DNA of 64,000 nucleotides from Haloimpatiens lingqiaonensis (GCF_044502415.1 NZ_CP172402.1); one strand, 5' to 3'. Positions 18,780 through 28,045 are shown, counted from the first letter of the stretch. Notes: generated by a model from the letters alone, not told the origin. Program-made: numbers and translations.

Positions 18780-19111
18780 AATAAAGAAAATTTCATATTA
18801 ACTATTACTTATCCATTATTCACTATTACTTATTCACTATCACTTATTAATTCAACTTTCGCAGTTATAAAATAAAAATATAAAATTTGCAGATAGGCAG
18901 CACTTAGTTAGGTACTAGATTCTAGTTTCTAGCACCTAGTACCCGATATCTTGCCTTATATAGTGTAAACCTTAAAATTTATATGCGAAAATTGAGTTAT
19001 TACTTAGAACCTAGTACCTAGCACCTAGTACCTAGCACCTGTTTAACCCCTGTTCTCTTACCTTATATAGTATAATATGCGAAAGTTGAGTTATTAACTA
19101 TTACTTATTAA
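18780..19111. repeat. Mixed short arrays before the rhomboid gene
   Basis: This contains ACTATTACTTATTCA units (18798-18850), then CTAGCACCTAGTACC units (18909-18945 and 19004-19040). The latter are the inverse of the array at 18506. Copies of an AACTTTCGCA word appear in both orientations (18853, 18983, 19077). No gene is evident. Confidence 0.75.
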
Positions 19112-19693
19112 CTAATACGTCTCTCTCTTTTTAAACACTACCATGCTCACTAAAGTCCCCCCCAAAAGTCCTCCTAGATGAGCAAAATTATCTATGTTTG
19201 AAATAGATAAACCTATTATTACATTTACTAAAATTACAGATATGATACTTCTCTTAAAATCTTCTCCAATTACCTTTCTCATCCTTATAGATAAAACTAG
19301 TGCTGCTCCTAAGAGTCCAAAAATAGCTCCGGAAGCCCCCATGGAAACTCCAATGGAAAATTTATAACTAAAAAATGAAGCTATGATTGCCGAAATAAAA
19401 TATATTAATGTAAATTTTGATTTTCCATAGGTTTTCTCTATTAGTGGACCTATAGCGTAAAGTGCATACATATTTAAAGCTATATGCATAATTCCACCAT
19501 GCAAAAATGCACATGTTATAAATCTATAATATTCTCCCATATCTATAAGTGGAGCAAAGTTAGCTCCTAAATAAACAAGTACTCTTGCATCCATCTCCAA
19601 TATACTTCCTGAAAGAAAAGCACTTATTAAATACATAATTATATTTATTGCTATTAAAATATATGTAATAAACCAGTTTTTATTTCTTATCAT
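19112..19693 (-). CDS. Rhomboid-family intramembrane serine protease
   Basis: A 193-residue protein with six hydrophobic segments that cleaves membrane proteins within the bilayer. The catalytic Ser lies in GASGAIFGLLGA (about residue 120) and the His in NFAHLGGLLGG (about residue 172). HGGIMHIALNMY matches the conserved H..HxxxN region. Minimal rhomboid length. The start follows GGAAGTTTGAGTAGGT. It lies just downstream of the HD-GYP gene (27 bp) and is probably co-transcribed. Confidence 0.9.
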   Translation of the reverse strand: MIRNKNWFITYILIAINIIMYLISAFLSGSILEMDARVLVYLGANFAPLIDMGEYYRFITCAFLHGGIMHIALNMYALYAIGPLIEKTYGKSKFTLIYFISAIIASFFSYKFSIGVSMGASGAIFGLLGAALVLSIRMRKVIGEDFKRSIISVILVNVIIGLSISNIDNFAHLGGLLGGTLVSMVVFKKRETY

Positions 19694-19720
19694 ACCTACT
19701 CAAACTTCCTTTTTAAAATT

Positions 19721-20770
19721 TTAACTTAATCCCTTAACAGTTACATTAGTGCATTTCAATAAATCTATCTCCTTATATGAAGATTTATTATAATCATCAA
19801 ATACTCTTATGATTGGTCTGTCTGGATATCCTTTGTTTTGTCCCGAAACATATCCTTCTATACCATTAGATAATCTTATTTTTGCTCCTAGAGGGTATAC
19901 AGAAAAAGTATTTCTGAACTTCATTATCATATCCTCATCAAAAGCATTGCCACTACCCGCCAATATAAGTTCATAAGCCTCACTAGGGGAAAATCTTCTT
20001 CTATAGCATCTATCACTACTCACTGCATCATATACATCACAAATGGCCACAATTCTTCCATACTTAGAAATATTATTTCCCTTTAATCCATAGGGATATC
20101 CTTTTCCATCTACCCTTTCATGATGTTCAGAAACAGTCTTTAATATAATATCAGACATATAAAACTTCTTTTCTAATATATCTCTTCCATATATAGGGTG
20201 TTTTCTTATTTCTTTAAACTCTTCTTCTGTAAGTTTTCCTGTTTTATTTATAATTTTATTTGAAATTTTGGTCTTACCCACATCGTGTAACACTGCACCA
20301 GTGGCTAGTTCCTTTATTTTATCTTTATTAATATTCAAGGAAGCAGCTAAAAATGTAGCCATAATACTTGTATCTAAACAATGTACATATGTATAATTAT
20401 CATAAGTCTTTATGTCATTAAGACTCTTATCCACGTCTTTATTATCAAGTATATACTCCACTAAGCTTTTAACTTTTTCTATACTATCCTTTACTTCTCT
20501 CTCTCCATTTAGACTCACATTTTTGGCAACTCTGGACAAACTTTTAATGGCACATTGCTTTAATTCTGTCAGCTCTGTATCTTCAACCTTTACATCTTCA
20601 AGTCTTTCATCCTCAACATATATATAGTATACTCCTAAGGTTTTTAATTTTTTTAGGTATCTGTCTGTCAACACTACACCAGACTTTAAAAGTATCTGTC
20701 CATCATCACTCAATATACTTTTCCCAAGCACTTCCATTTCCCTTACGTTATCAATACACTCCAACCTCAT
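19721..20770 (-). CDS. HD-GYP domain cyclic-di-GMP phosphodiesterase
   Basis: A 349-residue protein. An N-terminal DUF3391-like segment (about 1-60) precedes an HD-GYP hydrolase domain with HDVGKTKI (about residue 187) and the signature HHERVDGKGYPYG (about 240). Such enzymes linearise cyclic di-GMP. The start is ATG 20770, seven bases after GAGGAG; an upstream extension to 20872 is hydrophobic but has no binding site. No membrane or receiver domain is attached, so it is probably cytosolic. It could oppose the GGDEF domain of the sensor at 38-41 kb. Confidence 0.9.
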   Translation of the reverse strand: MRLECIDNVREMEVLGKSILSDDGQILLKSGVVLTDRYLKKLKTLGVYYIYVEDERLEDVKVEDTELTELKQCAIKSLSRVAKNVSLNGEREVKDSIEKVKSLVEYILDNKDVDKSLNDIKTYDNYTYVHCLDTSIMATFLAASLNINKDKIKELATGAVLHDVGKTKISNKIINKTGKLTEEEFKEIRKHPIYGRDILEKKFYMSDIILKTVSEHHERVDGKGYPYGLKGNNISKYGRIVAICDVYDAVSSDRCYRRRFSPSEAYELILAGSGNAFDEDMIMKFRNTFSVYPLGAKIRLSNGIEGYVSGQNKGYPDRPIIRVFDDYNKSSYKEIDLLKCTNVTVKGLS

Positions 20771-20911
20771 GCTTTTACTCCTCATCAGATGAAATTTTAT
20801 TATAATGCCATATGCTAGAAAAAAGGCTAAATGAAAATTCTCTAGCATATGACTTAATTTATGCAATACCACATATTTATTATCGTATATTAAACTAAGG
20901 TTTTAAGTGTT

Positions 20912-22705
20912 TTATTTATCTAACATATCTAAAAGTTTATCAAATCTTTTAATAGTATCCTCTAAAGGTTTAGCAGTGGTCATATCTACTCCTGCTTTTT
21001 TCAAAATATTTATTGGATAATCAGAGCCTCCGCTTTTTAAGAAACCTTTATATTTTTCTACAGCCTTTTCGCCTTCATTTAAAATAGCAGTGCTAAAAGA
21101 ATTAGCTGCAGCATAGCCAGTGGCATATTGATATACATAAAAATCTGAATAAAAATGAGGTATTCTAGCCCATTCCATCTCTATGCCCTCGTCTACTATC
21201 ATATCTTCACCAAAATATTTAGCATTTAAATCCTTCCAAATCTTACATAGTTCTTCACTAGTAAGAGGTTTTCCTGCTTCTAAAGTTTCATGAGTTATTT
21301 TTTCAAACTCTGCAAACATAATTTGTCTAAATACTGTGGTTCTAATTCCTTCTAGCTGTTGATTTATAAGATAAAGTCTTCTCTTTTCGTCCTTTTCCTT
21401 ATCTATAAGATCTTTTATCAAAAGACATTCATTAGTTATAGATGCTACTTCTGCACAAAATAGTACATAATCAGAATATATAAATGGCTGATTTTTTCTT
21501 GAATAATAAGAATGAATAGAATGTCCCATTTCGTGAGCTAATGTGGAAACATCATCTAACCCATAATTATAATTTAGAAGAACATATGGCATGGTATCAT
21601 AACATCCCCAAGAATAAGCTCCACTTCTCTTTCCCTTATTTTGAAAAACATCAATCCATCCATTTTTTACTCCACTTTCAAATATATCTAAATACTCTTT
21701 TCCTAAAGGCTTTAATCCCTCTTTAACTATATCTACAGCTTCTTCAAATTCTATGTGAGTCTTTGGAGTATCTATTACTGGTACGTATAAATCATACATA
21801 TGCATTTCTTCAAGCCCTAAAAGCTTTTTCTTTATTCTTACATATCTATGAAGAGAATCCAAATGTTTATTTATAGTATCCACTGCATTATTATACACTT
21901 CTAACGGTATATTATTAGGTTTTAAAGAACTCTCTAAAGAACTTTCAAACCTTCTAGTTTTAGATGTGAACATAAAGTTTTTAATAGAAGAAGTCAACGC
22001 TGTAGCAAAGGTATTTCTATATTTATAATAAGTACCGTATATTTTTTCAAAGGCCTCTTTTCTAACTTCTCTATTTTTGCTTCTTAAGAAATTAACAAAA
22101 TTGCCCTCGCTAAGTTCTACCTCATTACCTTCGTCATCCTTAATATAAGGGAAACTCATATCTGCATTAGCAAGCATTCCTCTTATATTTCCTGGGGCAT
22201 TTAAGCAATCTGAAAGAGAAGCTAAAATCTCTTCAGTATTTTTATCTAAGGTATGTGGCTTCATTTTTAATATGTCTTGTAAATAAAATTCATACATATT
22301 AAGCTCTGGCACTTCATTCATGGCTTTTTTTATTGTTTCTTCATTTAAAGATAAAATTTCTGGCTGAAAAAATGCTCCAAAGCTCATAACCTCTGCAAGA
22401 TATGAATCTATCCTATTCTTAAGGCCTTGAAAAGTATTATTTCCTGTATCCTCATCACTTCTTAAATGAGCATAAACATACAACTTTTCTAAAAGTCTTG
22501 ACACTTCCTCTTGAAGCTTTAAAAACTCTAAAAGATTATGCCCATCTGATAATTTTCCACTGTAGCTTGAAAGCTTTGGTGCCTTTTCTTTTAAAATATT
22601 AAAATCTTTTTCCCATTCCTCTAAGGTTTCATAAACCTTTTTTATGTCCCACTTATACTTGTCTGAAACTTCATCTCTGCTTTTTAGCTTTTTAACATTT
22701 CCCAT
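20912..22705 (-). CDS. pepF: Oligoendopeptidase F (M3B)
   Basis: A cytosolic zinc metallopeptidase cleaving oligopeptides. 597 residues, the normal size. The zinc motif is HEMGHSIHSYYS (about residue 385), and a downstream Glu is in FCAEVASITNE. N-terminal helices are typical of PepF. The start is taken as ATG 22705. The only good Shine-Dalgarno (AGGGGGTGA, 22745-22752) is about 40 bases upstream, separated from the ATG by an inverted repeat. Two tandem copies of the 130-bp repeat lie just upstream. Confidence 0.94.
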   Translation of the reverse strand: MGNVKKLKSRDEVSDKYKWDIKKVYETLEEWEKDFNILKEKAPKLSSYSGKLSDGHNLLEFLKLQEEVSRLLEKLYVYAHLRSDEDTGNNTFQGLKNRIDSYLAEVMSFGAFFQPEILSLNEETIKKAMNEVPELNMYEFYLQDILKMKPHTLDKNTEEILASLSDCLNAPGNIRGMLANADMSFPYIKDDEGNEVELSEGNFVNFLRSKNREVRKEAFEKIYGTYYKYRNTFATALTSSIKNFMFTSKTRRFESSLESSLKPNNIPLEVYNNAVDTINKHLDSLHRYVRIKKKLLGLEEMHMYDLYVPVIDTPKTHIEFEEAVDIVKEGLKPLGKEYLDIFESGVKNGWIDVFQNKGKRSGAYSWGCYDTMPYVLLNYNYGLDDVSTLAHEMGHSIHSYYSRKNQPFIYSDYVLFCAEVASITNECLLIKDLIDKEKDEKRRLYLINQQLEGIRTTVFRQIMFAEFEKITHETLEAGKPLTSEELCKIWKDLNAKYFGEDMIVDEGIEMEWARIPHFYSDFYVYQYATGYAAANSFSTAILNEGEKAVEKYKGFLKSGGSDYPINILKKAGVDMTTAKPLEDTIKRFDKLLDMLDK

Positions 22706-22752
22706 ACTTTGCTGCAAATAATCCTAAACTATTTTGCAGCTTCACCCCCTTA
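22703..22752 (-). promoter_or_regulatory. Hairpin between Shine-Dalgarno and pepF start
   Basis: On the minus strand AGGGGGTGA is followed by a perfect 8-bp inverted repeat (GCTGCAAA at 22740-22733 with TTTGCAGC at 22718-22711) and then AAGT-ATG. Folded, the stem would bring the site to about five bases from the ATG. Confidence 0.5.
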
Positions 22753-22772
22753 TTAAATAAAATTACACATAT

Positions 22773-22902
22773 AGACAGCGCTCTAACCTTTAGATGGAGT
22801 TTTTACTCCAACTGAAGGTTAGAGATGGTTATCCAGGGACGTAGCTGCCGTTATCTCCCACTTTGTTAGAAGTGGGAGTGTTACGGCAGGTAGTCATCGG
22901 AT
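22773..22902 (+). repeat. 130-bp GTAG-footed dispersed repeat, copy 3a
   Basis: A 130-bp copy and the most diverged: it starts AGACAGCGCTCTAACC. These changes make the outer arm of hairpin 1 (CTCTAACCTT) fully complementary to AAGGTTAGAG. It is preceded by ATAT and joined directly to copy 3b. Confidence 0.9.
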
Positions 22903-23032
22903 AAACAGAGCTCTTAGCTTCAGATGGAGTTTTTACTCCAACTGAAGGTTAGAGATCGTTATCCAGGGACGTAGCTGCCGTTATCTCCCACTTTGTTAGA
23001 AGTGGGAGTGTTACGGCAGGTAGTCATCGGAT
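22903..23032 (+). repeat. 130-bp GTAG-footed dispersed repeat, copy 3b
   Basis: A 130-bp copy in direct tandem with 3a. Hairpin 2 is identical in both (TTATCTCCCACTTTG). It carries the CCAACTG hairpin-1 variant, as in copies 1 and 3a. It is followed by AAATTAATTT. Confidence 0.9.
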
Positions 23033-23202
23033 AAAATTAATTTAATTATAAAAAAACAATTTAGTAATATTATACCACAATACACATGTTTTACTCCTAA
23101 AATATTTAAATTTTTTTATAAGGTTATCTATGTATTTTTACATATTTTGAATTTTATGGTATTATAAATATATATAACTGAACATTCAACGTAAGTGACA
23201 AA

Positions 23203-23495
23203 TGATAATTGACAATTGACAAATGACAATTGACAATTAAGTAAGTAAAAGGTTGAAATTTCATAGGAATTTCTTAAATTTATATTTTCAAAAACTCCAA
23301 AGGAGTTTTATTCCTAATTTTTAATTCCTAATTTTTAATTCCTAATTTTTAATTATTAATTCTTAATTATTAATTCTTAATTCTTAATTTTTAATTCTTA
23401 ATTTTTAATTCTTAATTTTTAATTATTAATTCTTAATTCTTAATTATTAATTATTAATTATTAATTATTAATTATTAATTATTAATTCTTAACTA
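23203..23495. repeat. TGACAATTGACAA and TTAATTCTTAATT arrays with ACTCC hairpin
   Basis: TGACAATTGACAA units (23203-23240) are followed by the AAAAACTCC..GGAGTTTT hairpin (about 23287-23309) and then about 180 bp of TTAATTCC/TTAATTCTTAATTA units ending 10 bp before the Shine-Dalgarno of the next gene. The stretch 23033-23200 holds nothing I recognise. Confidence 0.85.
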
Positions 23496-23509
23496 GGTGG
23501 TGGGGTTCT

Positions 23510-23821
23510 ATGAAAAAGTTTTTAATTTTTATATGTATTATATTTATTGCAATACTTATATTCCTAAATATTTACTCCATAAAGAAAACCAAAAACATAG
23601 GCGGTGCCGTTGAAAGATATAGCACCTCTGGTATATTTAATGAATATAAATTGTATAGATTAGATACTTGGGAAGTAGAATTTTCTGATGGAAACATGTG
23701 CATAGTAAATATAAAAGGTCTGCAAAAAAAATCTCCTCATGATTTAATTAACTATAAAATGCTTTTAGAAAGAAATAAAAAAGGCCTATGGAAATTGAAA
23801 AAAATATACAAAGTTCCATAA
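23510..23821 (+). CDS. Small membrane-anchored protein, unknown
   Basis: A 103-residue protein with an N-terminal hydrophobic segment (about residues 3-22) and a short basic, beta-prone C-terminal domain (EVEFSDGNMCIVNIKG). The orientation suggests an extracytoplasmic domain held by an uncleaved signal anchor. AGGTGGTGGGG precedes the ATG. I do not recognise the family. It is convergent with mntP. Confidence 0.65.
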   Translation: MKKFLIFICIIFIAILIFLNIYSIKKTKNIGGAVERYSTSGIFNEYKLYRLDTWEVEFSDGNMCIVNIKGLQKKSPHDLINYKMLLERNKKGLWKLKKIYKVP

Positions 23822-23888
23822 ACCTCTTTATTAATTCGAGAGCTTTTCCTTCGCTTATTTCGCCGAAGCAGCTAATTATTGCTCAATA

Positions 23889-24437
23889 TTAAAAAAATAT
23901 CATTTTAAGACCAAACATAATAAGTATTACTCCGCCTATATAATCTGCATATGCACTTACAGTTTTTATCTTTTTTAAATATCTGCACATGCTAAAAGCT
24001 ATGCTAGTCATTATAACAGTTATAAGTCCTATGTAAAGAGAATCACTAAAAATTATCCAATTATTCTTTATACTATTAAGTACTGTAAACCCAATTACCA
24101 TAGCATCAATACTTACAGACATTCCTAATATGAAATAGGCTCTGGTACTTTCTATAAATTTATTTTCTTCATGCTGGAATCCCTCTTTAAGCATAAGTAT
24201 TCCTACCAAAACAATTATTATACCGCCAACAACCTCTGGCATCTCTGCTATATAGGAATTAAACAAAACTCCTGCATAGGCTCCTACCAATGCAAAAAAG
24301 AATTGAAAAAATCCAAAAGAAGCTATATACGGTACACTTTTTCTAAATTTTAAATTGCATATTCCAAGACTAATAGCTACCCCAAAAGCATCTAATGAAA
24401 GAGCCAAAGCTATTAGAGTAAGTTCATTAAAACTCAT
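23889..24437 (-). CDS. MntP/YtaF-family manganese efflux-like membrane protein
   Basis: A 182-residue protein with six membrane segments in two repeats. It has the paired Asp-containing motifs of the MntP family, SLDAFGVAISLG (about residue 15) and SIDAMVIGFTVL (about 110). MntP exports Mn2+; YtaF-type relatives are associated with sporulation, so the substrate is not certain. AGGGGAGATAGTA precedes the ATG. I see no yybP-ykoY riboswitch upstream. Confidence 0.85.
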   Translation of the reverse strand: MSFNELTLIALALSLDAFGVAISLGICNLKFRKSVPYIASFGFFQFFFALVGAYAGVLFNSYIAEMPEVVGGIIIVLVGILMLKEGFQHEENKFIESTRAYFILGMSVSIDAMVIGFTVLNSIKNNWIIFSDSLYIGLITVIMTSIAFSMCRYLKKIKTVSAYADYIGGVILIMFGLKMIFF

Positions 24438-24780
24438 TACTATCTCCCCTTATTATTTGTTATTTAACTAAACTTTCCCAATTAAAAATAAATCTCTTTT
24501 ACGAATTAACTATAATTTGAAAAATAATTAAAAGATAAGAAGTAAGAGTGGGAAGTAAAAGTTAATAAGTAAGAAGTAAGAGTTAAGGATAAAACTCAAA
24601 GAGTTTTTTATAATTAATTTGTAGGTAACAGGGGATTTTATAAATATCAAAGTTCAAAGTTCAAATATCAAAGTTCAAATATCAAATATCAAATTTTAAA
24701 TGCCAAACCCCTATCAATCTAACAAACTAATTTCTAGTACACTAGCACGCTAGCAAACTAATTCCTGGCACACTAATTTC
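24438..24780. repeat. Mixed short arrays, left part of the mntP-pepD gap
   Basis: This contains AAGTAAGAAGTAAGAG words (24536-24585), an AAACTCAAAGAGTTTT hairpin (about 24594-24610), ATCAAAGTTCAAAT units (24647-24697), and CTAGCACACTAG units (24733-24775). No coding capacity is seen. Confidence 0.75.
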
Positions 24781-25088
24781 TTACTTAATTTTTACTTTTT
24801 ACTTAATTCTTAATTCTTAATTCTTAATTAACTGTCAATTGTCAACTGTCAATTGTCAATTATCACTTCTTACCTCTTACTTTTTACTTAATTTTTAATT
24901 CTTAATCCTTAATTCTTAATTCTTAATTCTTAATTAATTGTCAATTGTCAACTGTCAATTGTCAATTATCACTTCTTACCTCTTACTTTTTACTTAATTT
25001 CTAATTCTTAATTCTTAATTCTTAATTAATTGACAATTGTCAACTGTCAACTGTCAATTGTCAATTATCACTTGTCACTTCTTACTTA
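24781..25088. repeat. Higher-order array at the pepD stop
   Basis: TTAATTCTTAATT, TGTCAATTGTCAACTG and ATCACTTCTTACC words are organised in a larger unit repeated about three times, with spacings of about 106 and 99 bp between the TATCACTT words at 24861, 24967 and 25066. It runs into the stop codon of pepD. Confidence 0.85.
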
Positions 25089-26536
25089 ATTCTCTTCAGC
25101 ACTTCTAACAAATATTTCCAAACCCTTTCTGTAGAAGATATGCTTATATGTTCCTGTGGAGTGTGCACATCGTACATGTTTGGTCCAAAGGAAATCATAT
25201 CCATGTCATGGAATTTTCCTGAGAATAAGCCGCACTCAAGTCCTGCATGTATTGCTGCTATTTCTGGCTTTTCACCATACATTTCTTCATAGGCTTCAAC
25301 ACATACTTCTCTTAATTTTGAATCTGCTCTATATTGCCATGCTGGATATGGTGCAAAAGTTTCTATTTCTGCTCCATAAGCTTTTGCAATAGCTGCTGCT
25401 CTTAAATGTATTTCTTCCTTTAATGAATCCACTGAGCTTCTAGTAGCACTTACAAACTCTATTGAGTTATCTAAAGTATTTACTACACCAATATTGCTTG
25501 AGCTCTCTACAAGACCTTCTATAGCCATGCTCATAGTTTGCACTGAATTTGGTATTAAAATCAAAATATTTATAGCTTTTTCTAAAGTGTCCTTTGAGAA
25601 TACTTTTTCTATTTTTTCATTTAAAGGATTTAAACTTATGATTACATCCTTGTCTGCAGTTTCTAATTCCTTCTTAAAAGTTTCTGTAAATTCATTAACC
25701 TTCTGTTGCAAAATAGCCATTTCTTCTTCCTTAACTAATACAACTGCTGTATTTTGTCTTGGAATAGCGTTGTCCTTCTCTCCGCCATTTATAGCTGCTA
25801 CTCTTAAATCCATGGAATTCATAAGTTCATTTAGGAATCTACCCATTAATTTATTGGCATTTCCTCTTCCCTTATTTATTTCCATACCTGAGTGACCGCC
25901 TTTTAATCCATGAACCTTAACCTCTACAGCTTTTAATCCCTCTGCATTTTGGAATACCACTGGAAGAGTTATTTTGTCTCTAAGTCCACCAGCACAACTT
26001 ACAAGTAACTTTCCTTCTTCTTCTGAGTCTATGTTTAAAAGTAATCTTCCATTTACATTAGCAGGATCTAGTCCCTGAGCTCCACCCATACCGGTTTCTT
26101 CATCTGTAGTAACCAGTAATTCTATTGGTGGGTGAGGGATATCAGAAGCTGCAAGTACTGCCAAGCCATAGGCTACTGCAATACCATCATCAGCACCTAA
26201 AGTAGTTCCTTCTGCTCTTACAAAATCTCCCTCCACTTTAATTTTTAATGGATCCTTTGTAAAATCATGCTCTAACCCTGGCTCCTTAGCACACACCATG
26301 TCCATATGCCCTTGAATAACCACTGTTGGAGCATTTTCATATCCCTTTGTACCAGGTTTCTTTATTATTACATTTAAAGTTTCATCTTGAATTACTTCTA
26401 AATTATTTTCCTTAGCAAAACTAACTAAATAATCACTTACTCTCTTTTCATCTCCTGAACCTCTTGGAATCTTTGAAAGTTCCTCAAAGTAAAAAAACAC
26501 TTCCTTTGGATTTAAATTATCTAACACTCTACTCAT
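25082..26536 (-). CDS. pepD: Aminoacyl-histidine dipeptidase (M20C)
   Basis: A cytosolic metallo-dipeptidase (carnosinase-like) of 484 residues. The zinc-binding elements of the M20 family are visible: QGHMDMVC (about residue 75), TLGADDGIAVAYG (about 112), DEETGMGGAQG (about 145) and a C-terminal AIHAGLECG. A lid/dimerisation domain lies in the middle (HGLKGGHSGMEI). The start is ATG 26536, preceded by AAAGGTGG; the GTG at 26548 lies within that site. It is monocistronic. Confidence 0.94.
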   Translation of the reverse strand: MSRVLDNLNPKEVFFYFEELSKIPRGSGDEKRVSDYLVSFAKENNLEVIQDETLNVIIKKPGTKGYENAPTVVIQGHMDMVCAKEPGLEHDFTKDPLKIKVEGDFVRAEGTTLGADDGIAVAYGLAVLAASDIPHPPIELLVTTDEETGMGGAQGLDPANVNGRLLLNIDSEEEGKLLVSCAGGLRDKITLPVVFQNAEGLKAVEVKVHGLKGGHSGMEINKGRGNANKLMGRFLNELMNSMDLRVAAINGGEKDNAIPRQNTAVVLVKEEEMAILQQKVNEFTETFKKELETADKDVIISLNPLNEKIEKVFSKDTLEKAINILILIPNSVQTMSMAIEGLVESSSNIGVVNTLDNSIEFVSATRSSVDSLKEEIHLRAAAIAKAYGAEIETFAPYPAWQYRADSKLREVCVEAYEEMYGEKPEIAAIHAGLECGLFSGKFHDMDMISFGPNMYDVHTPQEHISISSTERVWKYLLEVLKRIK

Positions 26537-26639
26537 TTTCAATTCCACCTTTCTATATAAATTAGCGGTCTCCCACTTTTTTTAAATAAACAACACTTTT
26601 GTATTAGTGGCCAATCCATAAATGATTTGGCACTATATT

Positions 26640-26806
26640 TAGGTACTGGTGCTAAATGTTATCTATGTCATATCTTCTAGCACACTAATTCCTAGCACTC
26701 TATTCTCTTGCACTCTAGCACACTGACACACTGGCCCACTAGCGCCTTAGCGCTCCGCACTGGCAAACTGGCACACTAATTCCTGGTACACTAAGCCACT
26801 AATCTC
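26640..26806. repeat. CTAGCACACTGGC-type short array at the transporter stop
   Basis: Units such as CTAGCACACT, GGCACACTAATTCC and CTAGCGCC run from about 26676 to the stop of the EamA gene. The same family occurs at 6178-6208 and 24733-24775. Confidence 0.8.
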
Positions 26807-27671
26807 GTTTTTCCCCTAAAGTTATTATAACCACAGAAACAAGTATTAATATACTTCCCAATATAATAATTGGTGTAATTTTTTCTTTTAAAATTATAAC
26901 TCCCAAAACAATACTAACTATAGGCTCTAGGGTACTTAACACAGCAGCATTGGATGCACCTATTATCTTTACACCTTTTAAAAAGGCCATGAGAGCTATA
27001 ACTGTAGATATAAATGAAATTCCCACAATAGCTACAATAGCATAGGGATTTATGGATATTACAAAATTGCTTGTACACATAGCGCTTGTAAAAAGTATAA
27101 TAGATGATGCAACACTTAAATAGAAGGTTGCAGAAAACACATTCATTTTTCCTATAGAACTATTACCTGCTGCTACTATGTAAAAAGCATAAAAAAATCC
27201 TGAAATAACAGCAAAAAGCACCCCCATAGGAGCTAATGTTACATTTCCTCCTCCTACCAATAAATATATGCCTGTACAGGAAAGAATAAGTGCAAATATT
27301 TTAGTTTTTTTCAGTTTTTCCTTGAAAAATATTACAGAAACAATTGTAACCACTACTGGGTATATAAAATGTATAGTAGTAGCTAGTCCAACAGACATAT
27401 AATTGTATGCCAAAAACAAAGTAAGGCAACCTACTGAATAATTTCCACCACCAAGTATAAATAAATCTCTTACTTCTTTTTTAGTTATTTTGAAACTTAT
27501 TTTTTTACCTATCATAATTGGCAGGATCATTAGTGCTGCGAAAAAAAATCTTAGCGTTAAAACGGTTACAGCATTAGCTCCTTCATCATATGCAAGTTTA
27601 GCTAGTATAGGCATAACTCCAAAAGCTGCTGCTGAAAGCATTGCATAAAAAACTCCGTGTATTCTTTTCAT
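26799..27671 (-). CDS. EamA/DMT-family transporter
   Basis: A 290-residue protein with ten predicted membrane segments, in two EamA repeats of five (about 6-140 and 150-285). Conserved family features are the LRFFFAALMILP segment in the first repeat and STLEPIVSIVLGVIILKE near the end. Substrates of this superfamily include metabolites and amino acids; none can be assigned. AAGGA lies six bases before ATG 27671; an in-frame ATG at 27677 is less well spaced. Confidence 0.88.
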   Translation of the reverse strand: MKRIHGVFYAMLSAAAFGVMPILAKLAYDEGANAVTVLTLRFFFAALMILPIMIGKKISFKITKKEVRDLFILGGGNYSVGCLTLFLAYNYMSVGLATTIHFIYPVVVTIVSVIFFKEKLKKTKIFALILSCTGIYLLVGGGNVTLAPMGVLFAVISGFFYAFYIVAAGNSSIGKMNVFSATFYLSVASSIILFTSAMCTSNFVISINPYAIVAIVGISFISTVIALMAFLKGVKIIGASNAAVLSTLEPIVSIVLGVIILKEKITPIIILGSILILVSVVIITLGEKRD

Positions 27672-28045
27672 GTCCATTCCTTCTTTTCAATGTATATTAT
27701 GTATTTATTTTATATTCCAAATTAAATCATAAACAATAAACTTCATTAATTCAATAGGTTTTTGCACAGTGTAATTAATTAACTTTTTAATTTAAGTATC
27801 AATTATAAATACTACTTGTCTTAAATTCAAAAAATCTTCACAATAAATTTACAACTATATTAAACTTATGTTACTATTTTGTCATAATTTGAACATTTCT
27901 CGGTGATATAATGTGAAATGTTTTATTAATAAAAAGATTTTATGAAGGGAGGAAGCCATAAGATAATATTTTTAGTATAAGCTTTTTAGTATAAGCTTTT
28001 TAGTATAAGCTTTCTGGCTTTAAAAGTTTATTTTATGGGAAAAAA
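27672..28045. other. Intergenic region with a triple 14-bp tandem repeat
   Basis: AT-rich DNA between the divergent EamA and LCP genes. A GGGAGGAAGCCATAAG segment (about 27945) is followed by three perfect tandem copies of TTTTTAGTATAAGC (27969-28010). The rest holds nothing I recognise. Confidence 0.7.

Noticed and set aside
24438..24530. yybP-ykoY manganese riboswitch upstream of mntP
   Set aside because: No matching conserved elements are visible in the short AT-rich leader.
24781..25088. CRISPR-like array
   Set aside because: The units are short, degenerate and without constant repeats or unique spacers of 30-40 bp, and there are no cas genes.
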